The position numbers and the translations under genes were made by a program. Positions 52,496 to 60,930 of a stretch of DNA of 64,000 nucleotides are shown here, piece after piece (positions within the stretch are counted from its first letter, which is position 1; each line of letters begins with the position of its first letter). The notes beneath the pieces are model-generated. The model worked only from the letters and a program-made list of their open reading frames with translations. It made no database searches and had not been told where the DNA came from. Source of the DNA: Akkermansiaceae bacterium (lineage in GTDB: Bacteria; Verrucomicrobiota; Verrucomicrobiia; Verrucomicrobiales; Akkermansiaceae); NCBI GenBank assembly GCA_905182475.1, contig CAJJBR010000021.1:1-64000 (forward strand). The letters run 5' to 3'.

Positions 52496-52534
52496 AAAAT
52501 TCAACTTTCAAAATTCAACGTTCAATGAAGATGG
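52496..52534 (+). repeat. Oriented AT-rich intergenic motif, copy 8
   Basis: AAAATTCAACTTTCAAAATT then CAACGTTCAATGAAGATGG, eight bases upstream of the first PilB-like gene's start on the other strand. A second AT-rich block at 52568-52601 (TTGAATTTTGAGATTTGAAT) points the other way, so this gap has facing copies. Confidence 0.55.
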
Positions 52535-52598
52535 AAGAATCTGGAAATGCTGGGTTTAAAGGAGGAAATTGAGATTTGAATTTTGAGATTTGAATTTT

Positions 52599-54278
52599 TT
52601 AATCGAAGTCACCCATGGTGGCGTGGACGACTTCGCTTGCGGAGGTGAGGCCGGAAAGGACTTTCCGGATTCCGTCCTCACGGAGGGTGCGCATGCCGAG
52701 TTCGCGGGCGCGGCGGCGGAGTTGGCTGGTGGTGAGTCCCTCGTTGATCATGGCGCGGACTTCGTCGTCGATATTGAAAAGCTCGAAGATGCCCATCCGG
52801 CCACGGTAACCGTTTCCACGGCATTTCTCACAGCCTACGGATTCGTAAATCGAGGCATCGGATAGTCGGGATGAATCTAGGTGTAGTGCGCGGAGTTCCT
52901 TTTCCGTGAGTTCGGCCGGAGCCTTACAGATCGGGCAGAGTTTCCGGACGAGGCGCTGTGCTAGGATAGAGCGAACTGCGGATGCGATGAGGAAAGGTTT
53001 TACCCCGATGTCTGCGAGACGGGCGACGGCGGAAGGCGCGTCATTCGTGTGTAGGGTGGAGAAAACCAAGTGGCCGGTGAGAGAAGCGTTGATGGCGATG
53101 TTGGCCGTTTCCGCATCCCGAATTTCTCCGATCATGATGATGTTCGGGGCTTGGCGTAGCATGGCGCGGAGGGCGTTTCCGAAGGTCATACCGATATCGG
53201 CCTTGACCATGACCTGATTGATACCGGGTAACTCATACTCGACCGGATCCTCGACCGTGATGATCTTTTTATCCGGTTTGTTGATGACGTTGAGGCAGGC
53301 GTAGAGGGTAGTGGTTTTACCGGAACCGGTGGGGCCGGTGACTAGGAGGATGCCATCGGGAAGGCTGAGAAGTTTCTCGAACTGCGCTTGGTCGTCGGAG
53401 AAAAAGCCGAGTTCCGGGAGCCCGAGTAGGAGGGCGGTTTTGTCGAGAATCCGCATGACGATGGATTCGCCGTGATTGGAAGGGACGGCGGAAACCCGGA
53501 GGTCGATTTCCTTGTCGCCCATTTTTAACTGGATTCGGCCATCCTGGGGAAGGCGTTTTTCCGCAATGGACATGCTGCCGCTCATCACCTTGAGACGGGC
53601 AATGATGGCTGGGAGGAGTTTTTTCGGATGGGTATCAACGTGGATTAGTTTTCCGTCCAGACGATAGCGGATGCGGACGGATGTCTCGAGTGGCTCGATG
53701 TGAATATCCGATGCTTTGAGACGGAAGGCTTCAGTCAGGGTCTGGTAAACGAGGCGGATGATTGGTGCGTCGGCGGCTTCGCTACCAGCTTCAGCATCGC
53801 CCGTGGAAACCTCAAAGGCGTCCTCAGCGGATTCATTTTTCTTTTCCTCCACATTGTAGAATTCCATCAGGTGATGGTTGATATCGCTGTGGGTGGCACA
53901 GGAGAGGTTCAGCTCGCGGCCGATGACGTGTGGAAGGCTGTCAAGTGTTTCGAAATCAAGGGGGTCCGCGACTGCAACGGTAAGGTACATCCCGTCATCG
54001 GAAACAGGGATGGCTCGGTAGCGCCGGGCGACGTCTTCGGAAACAGTAAGGATCACCGAGGGGTCGAAATGGAAACCAGCAAGATCGATGAAAGGGATGC
54101 CTGCGTTGGAGGCAAGTGTCTCGGCGACTTGGGTTTCGGTAAGGGCGGTATTGTTGATCAGATACTCTACGATCGTTTCCGACCCCGAAAGCGATGACCT
54201 AGCCGTTTGGATCTGATCCGTATCGATGGTGCCAGCTTCTGTGAGGAGCTCTGCGAGGTAATCTTCGTTGGAAAACAC
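52599..54278 (-). CDS. PilB/GspE-type assembly ATPase 2
   Basis: 559 aa, same architecture as ATPase 1: GspE_N-like domain, DIHIEPLETSVRIRYRLDGK, TGPTGSGKTTTLYACL, LRQAPNIIMIGEIRD, STLHTNDAP, zinc motif CPICKAPAEL...CEKCRGNGYRG. All catalytic motifs are intact in both. Two ATPases with one GspF and one pseudopilin suggest either separate substrates or extension/retraction-like roles, or a mixed-function hexamer; this cannot be settled from sequence. Confidence 0.92.
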   Translation of the reverse strand: MFSNEDYLAELLTEAGTIDTDQIQTARSSLSGSETIVEYLINNTALTETQVAETLASNAGIPFIDLAGFHFDPSVILTVSEDVARRYRAIPVSDDGMYLTVAVADPLDFETLDSLPHVIGRELNLSCATHSDINHHLMEFYNVEEKKNESAEDAFEVSTGDAEAGSEAADAPIIRLVYQTLTEAFRLKASDIHIEPLETSVRIRYRLDGKLIHVDTHPKKLLPAIIARLKVMSGSMSIAEKRLPQDGRIQLKMGDKEIDLRVSAVPSNHGESIVMRILDKTALLLGLPELGFFSDDQAQFEKLLSLPDGILLVTGPTGSGKTTTLYACLNVINKPDKKIITVEDPVEYELPGINQVMVKADIGMTFGNALRAMLRQAPNIIMIGEIRDAETANIAINASLTGHLVFSTLHTNDAPSAVARLADIGVKPFLIASAVRSILAQRLVRKLCPICKAPAELTEKELRALHLDSSRLSDASIYESVGCEKCRGNGYRGRMGIFELFNIDDEVRAMINEGLTTSQLRRRARELGMRTLREDGIRKVLSGLTSASEVVHATMGDFD

Positions 54279-54360
54279 AGGGGATTTTTTATAAGGTGAT
54301 GAAAGGCTGGTGAGTTTGCGGCGTAAACCGCGTATTGCTACCTTCTTAAGGTGGTCAAAT

Positions 54361-54370
54361 GGGGGGGGGG
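54361..54370. repeat. Ten-base G homopolymer
   Basis: G10 tract on the plus strand, 83 bases upstream of the second PilB-like gene's start and 51 bases past the stop of MidA. Homopolymers of this length vary by slippage; it lies in the likely promoter/5' UTR of the pilin-type cluster. Confidence 0.8.
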
Positions 54371-54420
54371 TGTCAACTGGCCGTTCCTGAAATAATCGTT
54401 AACTCTGTTAGGGCGATGGG

Positions 54421-55368
54421 TCAGGGGGGATTCGTGATTCTCTGTTGCTTGAGGGCTTGGAAATAGCTGGCAGATTCTGCTGGGAGAGGGTCTTCCATTT
54501 CCGAAAAAGGTCGGATGAAATCGGCGAAGTTTGTGAGTTCTGGAGTTTCCATCCATGGTTCCGACCATTCGACAAGATCAGTGAAATTTACATCCGCCGT
54601 GATGTCCTGCATGCCGGGATTGCCATAGACAGCCTCACCTTCGAGACGTTGGTGGAGGAGGTAGGCGCGGAGCGAGCCTCGGGGCTGGCGATGGTAGAGG
54701 CGATCCACGGTGTCCCCGTAGTCGATGGTGAGCATTTCCCCCTTTTTCCAGTGAGGGAGCCACGATTCCAGCCAGAGCCGGTATGAATCGTGAATCTCGA
54801 CTCTTTGTCCGATGGCGAATTTGCGCTGGAAGATGGAAGAAGAAGGGAGTTTGCCTGTTGCCAGTAGGATCTCTTTTTTTAGGTCGCCGTTGGGCGCGAG
54901 AGCGATCTCCTGCCAGCCGTCGTCAGTTTTTTGAAAAAGACGGACAGGGAAGGCATCCACAAGCTCGTTGGAGTAAATGACGGCGTTTCCCTGACAGGCT
55001 TCAAGCGCGGAGTGGATGGAGGAGTGGTGGTATGCGCGGTTCTTTAGAAGATTTTTCTGGCACCGGGAGAGGGCGGGGGATGATTCGACGAGGTGGAGGC
55101 TCGTCCGTAGCCGGAGGGTGAGGGGCAGTTTTCGAAAAACGTCTTTTGCGAGTGTACCGAGACCGGGGCCGACTTCGATCAGGTGGCGGCATCCTGTTTT
55201 CCGGAGGGCGCACGCGGCCCATGAAGCGATGGCGGCGGCGGGTGCTTGGGAGATTTGGGGTGCTGTTGTAAAATCGCCTCGATTCCCGATGCCTTGGATG
55301 TTGCGGGCATAGTAGCCCTTCACTGGATCGTGAAGGCAGTGAGTCATGAACTGTTCGAAGGTTTCCAA
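54421..55368 (-). CDS. MidA family SAM-dependent methyltransferase
   Basis: 315 aa, TTG start at 55368; the ATG at 55347 would cut conserved residues (FEQFMTHCLHDPVKGYYARN). The N-terminal region has GDFTTAPQISQ, then the nucleotide-binding IEVGPGLGTLAKDV. Homologous to mitochondrial NDUFAF7, which methylates an arginine of complex I; bacterial role uncertain. AT-rich sequence (TAAAATTTGG) precedes the start. Confidence 0.88.
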   Translation of the reverse strand: METFEQFMTHCLHDPVKGYYARNIQGIGNRGDFTTAPQISQAPAAAIASWAACALRKTGCRHLIEVGPGLGTLAKDVFRKLPLTLRLRTSLHLVESSPALSRCQKNLLKNRAYHHSSIHSALEACQGNAVIYSNELVDAFPVRLFQKTDDGWQEIALAPNGDLKKEILLATGKLPSSSIFQRKFAIGQRVEIHDSYRLWLESWLPHWKKGEMLTIDYGDTVDRLYHRQPRGSLRAYLLHQRLEGEAVYGNPGMQDITADVNFTDLVEWSEPWMETPELTNFADFIRPFSEMEDPLPAESASYFQALKQQRITNPP

Positions 55369-55421
55369 ATTTTAACCTCTTAATTGGTGGCTGGGCTACT
55401 GGCTGGGGAAATGCTGAAGAG

Positions 55422-55532
55422 GAACCACAATGAACGCGGATGAGTATGGATCAGATTCTTGTGGCTGGGATTTTGGATTTTGGATTTTGGATTTTTGGCT
55501 GAGATTTCTCTTCATCCGCGTCCATCCGTGGT
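55422..55532. repeat. Palindromic ACCAC(G/A)GAT-type element
   Basis: Left arm GAACCACAATGAACGCGGAT and GGATCAGATTCTTGTGG; right arm TTCATCCGCGTCCATCCGTG GT. Between them are four tandem GGATTTT units (55469-55496). The left arm matches the element at 12992 closely. A third partial arm (GCCACGGATGACATTCC) follows at 55566. No gene in 55369-55613. Confidence 0.6.
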
Positions 55533-55613
55533 AAATTCTTCTGGTTATTTATCGGTGGAAGAGGAGCCACGGATGACATTCCTTGTGGCTCTGGTCTCTG
55601 GCTTTTTCAATAC

Positions 55614-55649
55614 AAAACAACCGCGGCCTTTTCGGGACGCGGTTGTTTT
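55614..55649 (-). terminator. Rho-independent terminator after rpsP
   Basis: Perfect 12-bp stem AAAACAACCGCG/CGCGGTTGTTTT with a 12-base loop, 26 bases beyond the rpsP stop; U-run on the minus-strand transcript. Confidence 0.9.
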
Positions 55650-55674
55650 GGGAAAACGGTTTGAAGCCGGAAGC

Positions 55675-55926
55675 TTACTTGGCAGCGGCAGTGCGTGCCT
55701 TGCGAATGAAGCTGTTTACGGTTTCGGATGGGTTCGCTCCAACGGCGAGCCATTTATCTGCTTTTTCAAGATCGATTTCGAAGTTGGTGCCTTCGAGGAG
55801 CGGATTGTAGATGCCGATCTGCTCGATGTAACGGCCATCGCGGCGCTTGCGGCTATCCACGGCGACGATTTTGTAATAAGGGCGGTCTTTTGTGCCCTTG
55901 CGGTTGAGACGGAGAGAAACTGACAT
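55675..55926 (-). CDS. rpsP: 30S ribosomal protein S16
   Basis: 83 aa from the ATG at 55926. [40 protein letters not shown] and the C-terminal [11 protein letters not shown] are typical bS16. Alone, with its own terminator; rimM, trmD and rplS are not adjacent. Confidence 0.96.
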   Translation of the reverse strand: MSVSLRLNRKGTKDRPYYKIVAVDSRKRRDGRYIEQIGIYNPLLEGTNFEIDLEKADKWLAVGANPSETVNSFIRKARTAAAK

Positions 55927-56009
55927 GGTTTGGCTTGTTACTGGGTTGCCCCTGTTTGGGCGGGCGCGGAAAATGGTGGAAATGTAGCGGGAGGGCAAGC
56001 TCTATTTTC

Positions 56010-56054
56010 CTAAAGTTCAAAGTTCTAAAATCTAAATCTCAAGAGGAAGCCGGG
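56010..56054 (+). repeat. Oriented AT-rich intergenic motif, copy 9
   Basis: CTAAAGTTCAAAGTTCTAAA then ATCTAAATCTCAAGAGGAAG CCGGG, between rpsP and the TIGR04073-type gene. Confidence 0.55.
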
Positions 56055-56060
56055 AAATGA

Positions 56061-56090
56061 AAAAGCCGGATGGAAGACCATCCGGCTTTT
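56061..56090 (-). terminator. Rho-independent terminator after TIGR04073-type gene
   Basis: 13-bp perfect stem AAAAGCCGGATGG/CCATCCGGCTTTT with loop AAGA, 25 bases past the stop at 56115; T-run on the minus strand. Confidence 0.9.
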
Positions 56091-56114
56091 GAGAAAGCAA
56101 TTGTCCGCAGCGGC

Positions 56115-56546
56115 CTAATATTTCTGGGTGCGGACGTGACCGTAGTAGCTCTCGAAGCCGAGTTCCGGTGGGAATTCGGAGAGCCCTTCATGCACGTTCA
56201 TTTCAATCCTGTTGTCTTGGCCGCACTTTTCGTAAGGTGGCTTGAAGGTGCCACGGTAAGTCGGGCAGGTGAAAGTGAAGAGCTCGTAGAAGCCGTAGCC
56301 GAGGCGACGGAACGCGCGGTTGGTGCCGTCAACCGCACCGTAAGACCAGCCTGCCTTGCGACCGTAGGTTTCGTTCTTGCGGACGATTTGCTCTGGGATT
56401 TCAACGAAGCCGTAGAGAATGTTGCTGATCGCACGTCCAAGTTTCCGTGTGGAAGTATAGTGGGAACCAGGAGGCGATTGGATATCCGCTACAGCGAAAC
56501 CGCTGAGGGCGACAAGGGAAGTAGCTACAAGAAGGAGTTTTTTCAT
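56115..56546 (-). CDS. Exosortase system-associated protein, TIGR04073-type
   Basis: 143 aa from the ATG at 56546. Signal peptide MKKLLLVATSLVALSGFAVA. The mature part KLGRAISNILYGFVEIPEQI, AGWSYGAVDGTNRAFRRLGY and GFYELFTFTCPT fits the TIGR04073 family, named for co-occurrence with exosortase/PEP-CTERM systems. No exosortase is in the window. Own terminator; monocistronic. Confidence 0.8.
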   Translation of the reverse strand: MKKLLLVATSLVALSGFAVADIQSPPGSHYTSTRKLGRAISNILYGFVEIPEQIVRKNETYGRKAGWSYGAVDGTNRAFRRLGYGFYELFTFTCPTYRGTFKPPYEKCGQDNRIEMNVHEGLSEFPPELGFESYYGHVRTQKY

Positions 56547-56625
56547 GCTTAAGGAAAAGTTAGGATTAGGGATGGGGGTTGGCAAGGAGAAGATTGCGGC
56601 AAGTCGAATTTTATTTCGGAAGATA

Positions 56626-58221
56626 TTAGAGTTCGAACGAAAGGACTTTGAGGATGCCTGGCGTTTCGCGGAGGGCTTTAAGCAGTTCTGCGGTAGGCTC
56701 GGTATCGACCTCGATGACAGTGACCGCTGTTTTCTTTTCCTGATTGCGGGAGAGCGCCATGTTGGCAATGTTGACTTCGGCAGTGCCGAGGGTGGAGCCG
56801 ATGACTCCGACGATGCCTGGACGGTCGTCGTTTTCTACGAAAAGGAAGCGTCCGGCCGATTTGGTTTCCACGTAGTGGCCTGCGATGTGAACGATGCGTG
56901 GCGAGTTTCCATAGAAGGTTCCTGCGACGGTGGTGGTTTCGTTTCCTTTTACTGCGGTAACCTCAATGAGCTCAGTGCAGTTCGTGGAAAGGGCGACGGT
57001 GGATTCGGTCACGCTAAGTCCGTGTGACTTGGCGATGGCCAGAGCGTTGATCAGATTTACCTGTGCCTCGTGGCTGGCGGATTCGAAGTAGCCGGTGAGG
57101 ATCTTGCGGGTGACAAGTTCGGTATCCAGTTCGGAAACGGCACCGAGGTAGGAAACTCGGATCGAATCGCATTGCGCGGGAGCGATTTTCGAAAGGAGTC
57201 TTCCAAGCGAAGCCGCGAGATCGAGGTATGGGCCGACAGACTCGAGCGTCTTCGCATCGAGGTTGGGCATGTTGACCGCGTTACGAATTTCGCCGGTGAG
57301 GAGGAAATCCTTGATTTGGATCGCGACTTCGATGCCGACGTTTTCCTGTGCTTCTGCAGTCGATGCACCGAGGTGGGGTGTGAAGATTGTCTTCTTCGCC
57401 TCGAAGAGAGGGAAATCAGCTGGTGGAGGCTCGACTTCGTAAACGTCGAGTGCAATGCCTGCGAGGTGGCCGGCGTCGATGGATGCCTTGGCGGCCGCTT
57501 CGTCAACTAGACCGCCGCGGGCGCAGTTTACGATGAGGGCTCCGGGATTCATGAGGGCGATGCGCTCCTCGTTGAGAATGTGCTTGGTGTCAGGAGTCAT
57601 CGGGATGTGGAGCGTGACGACGTCGGCTCCTTTGAGAGCTTGGTCGGCTGTCTCCGCGAGTTCGACTTTCAGTGACTGCGCGCGTGCGGCAGTAAGGAAA
57701 GGATCGTATGCGACGACGGTCATGCCGAATGCTTGAGCGCGTTTCGCGAACTCTGTTCCGATGCGACCCATACCAAGAATCGCGAGGCGTTTGCCGAACA
57801 TCTCGACACCACCAAGGATCTTGCGATCCCATTTTCCTGAGATCATCGAGTGGTGCGCCGCGCCGATGTTCCGGGCGAGGGAAAGCATCAGCGCGAAGGC
57901 GTGCTCAGCGGTGGAAATCGTATTTCCAGAAGGGGTGTTCATCACGACGACGCCGTTGTCGGTAGCTGCTGCGCGGTCGATGTTATCAACGCCAACTCCG
58001 GCGCGGCCGATTGCTTTAAGGTTCTTCGCTGCGGCAAAAACGGCTGGAGTGACTTTCGTCTCTGAGCGGATCACGAGGCCGTGGTAATCACCGATGACCT
58101 GCAACAGTTCGTCCGGGGACATGCCTGTCTTCACATCAACGGAAATACCTTCGGCAGAGCGGAGGATTTCAACACCTTTTTCGGAAATCGGATCGGAGAC
58201 GAGGACGCGGTATTTACTCAT
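56626..58221 (-). CDS. serA: D-3-phosphoglycerate dehydrogenase
   Basis: 531 aa from the ATG at 58221; the longer frame is non-coding. First step of serine synthesis. N-terminal substrate domain (KYRVLVSDPISEKGVEIL), NAD fold with ILGMGRIGTEFAKRAQAFGM, catalytic Arg/Glu/His in NCARGGLVDEAA, EVEPPP and FTPHLGASTAEAQ, then an intervening domain and a C-terminal ACT domain (NDDRPGIVGVIGSTLGTAEV). This is the long SerA type with ASB/ACT regulation by serine. Confidence 0.96.
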   Translation of the reverse strand: MSKYRVLVSDPISEKGVEILRSAEGISVDVKTGMSPDELLQVIGDYHGLVIRSETKVTPAVFAAAKNLKAIGRAGVGVDNIDRAAATDNGVVVMNTPSGNTISTAEHAFALMLSLARNIGAAHHSMISGKWDRKILGGVEMFGKRLAILGMGRIGTEFAKRAQAFGMTVVAYDPFLTAARAQSLKVELAETADQALKGADVVTLHIPMTPDTKHILNEERIALMNPGALIVNCARGGLVDEAAAKASIDAGHLAGIALDVYEVEPPPADFPLFEAKKTIFTPHLGASTAEAQENVGIEVAIQIKDFLLTGEIRNAVNMPNLDAKTLESVGPYLDLAASLGRLLSKIAPAQCDSIRVSYLGAVSELDTELVTRKILTGYFESASHEAQVNLINALAIAKSHGLSVTESTVALSTNCTELIEVTAVKGNETTTVAGTFYGNSPRIVHIAGHYVETKSAGRFLFVENDDRPGIVGVIGSTLGTAEVNIANMALSRNQEKKTAVTVIEVDTEPTAELLKALRETPGILKVLSFEL

Positions 58222-58612
58222 GGGGCGCTGTCGGTAATCGGTAAGCGCGCGGCTGGCAAGAGGAAGTGTGATCGTTTTGAAGAAAATCAGAAAAAAAGAA
58301 AGAATTAAGAAGGTATTGTGGGGAATAGCCAGATGGTGGGGCGTGATATTTTGATCGTTTCTGTAAAGTATATCGTCCAAGCCTTTGCGCCTTTGCGCGA
58401 GTCCTCCCCTGGAAATCGGTTCGCATCGCATTCGTATAGAAAAATCTCGGGCAAAGCCGCAGAACCGCAAAGGAACAAGTTTTCTGTTGCCGAACATTTT
58501 GTATTGAGTGCCGTCCACAAATGCTTTGGAGGCTTCTCTGCTTGCGTAAAATAAATGGCTCTTTGGTCTGATGATACGAACCGTTCGGTTTTTCCAAAAT
58601 CACAAAACGTGA
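58222..58612. other. Gene-free region upstream of serA with inverted repeat
   Basis: About 390 bases with no convincing gene. Arms CTTTGCGCCTTTGCGCGAG (58380-58400) and CTCGGGCAAAGCCGCAGAAC (58447-58466) are an imperfect inverted repeat of the GCAAAGGCGCAAA type. The serA promoter should lie near 58222-58300. Confidence 0.45.
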
Positions 58613-58936
58613 AGCGCAGCAGTATATGAAGGCGTCCTCGGCTTCGTGCCAACCATGGAGGCAGCTCACGGGGGCGATAGTGGCTGGATCGAGTATGAGA
58701 TCGGCGTACACGTTCTCTCCATCGGCAAGGCGCCCGGGATGAACCCCAGTTCCGACGGGCCGAGCTGCGGACTTGAGTGTGAGAACTTCGAAGAGACCAT
58801 CTCCGCTCTGAGAGCTGCGGGAGTCACTTTTACAATGGAGGTGTTGGAAACCCCTGTCTGCCACATGGCCGGTGTCCTTGATCCTGCAGGCAAGATGCTG
58901 CTCTCACCGAAGATTCGGGCGAAACGACTTCCGTAA
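58613..58936 (+). pseudogene. VOC/glyoxalase-family fragment
   Basis: After an in-frame TGA at 58610-58612 the frame reads AAVYEGVLGFVPTMEAAHGG, WIEYEIGVHVLSIGKAPG, CECENF-like GLECENFEETISALRAAGVT and MAGVLDPAGKMLLSPK, a VOC-family fold lacking its first strand. An internal GTG at 58646 could start a shorter product, but the first strand and metal ligand would be absent. Confidence 0.65.
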
Positions 58937-59029
58937 AAGATGAAGATTTGGACAAGGTGCTTTGTAGTAAACTGAAGCAACGGGTGATGGATGCGCGAAG
59001 GTGATTGACCTGCGTGCTAGAGTCCACGC

Positions 59030-60037
59030 GTGCTTCACTGGTTTTCAGAAGGGAAATTCCCATTGTATCTCGCCCCGATGGCGGGTGTAACCGATCTCAT
59101 TTTCCGCCGCATCTGTAAGGAGATGGGGGCGGATGTAATGGTGACGGAGTTCGTCAGTGCCGAGGGAATCATGCAGGCGGACGACAGGACTCGGAAATAC
59201 ACCGAGTTCGATGAGGGGCAGAGGCCGGTTGGCGTGCAGCTTTTCGGTGCGGACGGTGCACGGATGGGAGAGGCGGCGCGGAAGATTATCGATAAGGGCT
59301 TAGCTGGAAGAATTCCGGATTTCATCGATATCAATTTTGGTTGTCCGGTGAACAAGGTTGTTTCGCGCAACGGAGGCTCATCTCTACTACGCGACTGCCC
59401 GCTTCTCGCGAGCGTGGCGGAAGGGGTTTCGAAAGCGGTAGGGATGGATGTGCCGGTGACCGCAAAAATCCGGATCGGCTGGGATGCGGATTCGGTGAAT
59501 GCGGTGGAGGTCGCAAAGACCTTGGAAGACTCTGGCATGCAGGCAATCGCGGTTCATGGGCGGACGCGTGCACAGGGATATTCCGGCGAGGCGGATTGGG
59601 AAACGATTGATGCCGTGGCGCAGGCCGTATCGATCCCTGTAATCGGGAACGGCGATATTTCAAACGGAGAGGATCTCGCGAAACGCAAACGCGAAACCGC
59701 AGTATCAGGAGTGATGATTGGTCGGGCAGCGATGCAAAATCCTTGGGTTTTCCGCGAGGCCAAGTATTTTCTGGAAACTGGCAATGTGATGGAACCAGTG
59801 CCGTTGGAAGAACGCTGGGTGTTGATTTTGCGCCACTGCCGTATGGCGGTGGAGAGCAACCGCTACGGAAATGAAAGGCAGACGCTGACGGCGATGCGCG
59901 GGCGATTGATGGCTTACTGCAAAGGCTTTTCTGGAGCTAAGGATCTGCGTCAGAAGCTTTGTCAGGTGGATTCAGTGGCTTCTGTTGAGGTGCTTGCCGA
60001 ATACTCGCTTTCGACCCGGATTGAAGACATGGCCTGA
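59030..60037 (+). CDS. dusB: tRNA-dihydrouridine synthase
   Basis: 335 aa, GTG start at 59030. FMN-dependent reduction of uridine in the tRNA D-loop. N-terminal YLAPMAGVTDLIFRRICKEM, catalytic Cys in DINFGCPVNKVVSRNGGSSL, and the FMN phosphate loop VIGNGDISNGEDL...GVMIGRAAMQNPW. The overall type is DusB-like; the exact Dus subfamily is less certain than the enzyme class. Confidence 0.93.
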   Translation: MLHWFSEGKFPLYLAPMAGVTDLIFRRICKEMGADVMVTEFVSAEGIMQADDRTRKYTEFDEGQRPVGVQLFGADGARMGEAARKIIDKGLAGRIPDFIDINFGCPVNKVVSRNGGSSLLRDCPLLASVAEGVSKAVGMDVPVTAKIRIGWDADSVNAVEVAKTLEDSGMQAIAVHGRTRAQGYSGEADWETIDAVAQAVSIPVIGNGDISNGEDLAKRKRETAVSGVMIGRAAMQNPWVFREAKYFLETGNVMEPVPLEERWVLILRHCRMAVESNRYGNERQTLTAMRGRLMAYCKGFSGAKDLRQKLCQVDSVASVEVLAEYSLSTRIEDMA

Positions 60038-60078
60038 TTTTGGTTTCTGGAGGGCAGTGTGGATGTTAGGGCTGCATT

Positions 60079-60450
60079 ATGAAAAAAGCATCTCGCATCC
60101 TTTTACTTTCAGTCTTCATGCTCATTCCTGTAATTCAGACAGGCTGCGTGGGTTTCTATGGCACCCGTAGTACTTATGGCGGACAGGATGGCGCGGAGGT
60201 GAACGGGGCGCGGGTTTCCATGTCGGTCAAACCAGAGGGAACGAGCGGTGGAACCTATGCGCTGAGTGCGATAGTGGTGGGTGTCGCCATTGCAAACCTT
60301 GACGGCCCGTTCCGCTGGCGAATAGAGGCGGAGGGGAAGGAAGGCATCCACGAGGCGATGTATGTTCAGCGCCTGCGCATTCCGTTATTCCTCTTTGGGG
60401 AGATCAGTTGGTGGAAATTAGATTCATTCCGGTGGCTGGTTGTAGGGTAA
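60079..60450 (+). CDS. Small lipoprotein, hypothetical
   Basis: 123 aa. Lipoprotein signal SVFMLIPVIQTGC with cysteine ~23. The mature region includes a hydrophobic strand (YALSAIVVGVAIANLDGPFR) and ends KLDSFRWLVVG. No family recognised. Its end faces the convergent gene with a 12-base gap. Confidence 0.65.
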   Translation: MKKASRILLLSVFMLIPVIQTGCVGFYGTRSTYGGQDGAEVNGARVSMSVKPEGTSGGTYALSAIVVGVAIANLDGPFRWRIEAEGKEGIHEAMYVQRLRIPLFLFGEISWWKLDSFRWLVVG

Positions 60451-60462
60451 GGCCAACGGGTT

Positions 60463-60930
60463 TCAGTGGGCGCCGGAGATCGAGCCACCCTGGTGGACGG
60501 CAACGATCACGCGATCCTGCTTTTTCCAGAATTCGACCTTTTCTTCCGGGAACGGGACTTCTCCGGAGGCTTGGTCGAATGTGGTCTCGTGGGTGGAGAT
60601 CCAAGTAGGATTCCGTGTCAGAAAATCACGCCAGGCTAGCAGAGTGCCGACCGGGCGGGCACCCACATTCTCACTCTTCAGCGCAGGAACAAAGAGGACG
60701 GCTCCTTTGGGGACGAGAGTCCAGTGCTGCCCGTCATGAAGGATCTCAGACTGGGCGATGATGGATTGGTTTCCGGAACGGGCGACAACACGAATCAAGT
60801 CGCGGTCAACGCTGAGCGTTCCGCGGGGGATGTCGGTTTGTTGGGACAGGGCTGCCGCGATGGTCGCAGCCAAGATTCCGCACGTCAGCGTAAGCCGACC
60901 TACGGCACGGATGTGCACGTTTGCTTTCAT
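60463..60930 (-). CDS. Exported hypothetical protein
   Basis: 155 aa from the ATG at 60930. N-terminal hydrophobic segment (LTLTCGILAATIAAAL) followed by a soluble domain (GTLSVDRDLIRVVARSGNQS; HWTLVPKGAVLFVPALK; TWISTHETTFDQASGEVPF). No known family. Divergent from the PBP2-like gene across 60931-61294. Confidence 0.65.
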   Translation of the reverse strand: MKANVHIRAVGRLTLTCGILAATIAAALSQQTDIPRGTLSVDRDLIRVVARSGNQSIIAQSEILHDGQHWTLVPKGAVLFVPALKSENVGARPVGTLLAWRDFLTRNPTWISTHETTFDQASGEVPFPEEKVEFWKKQDRVIVAVHQGGSISGAH

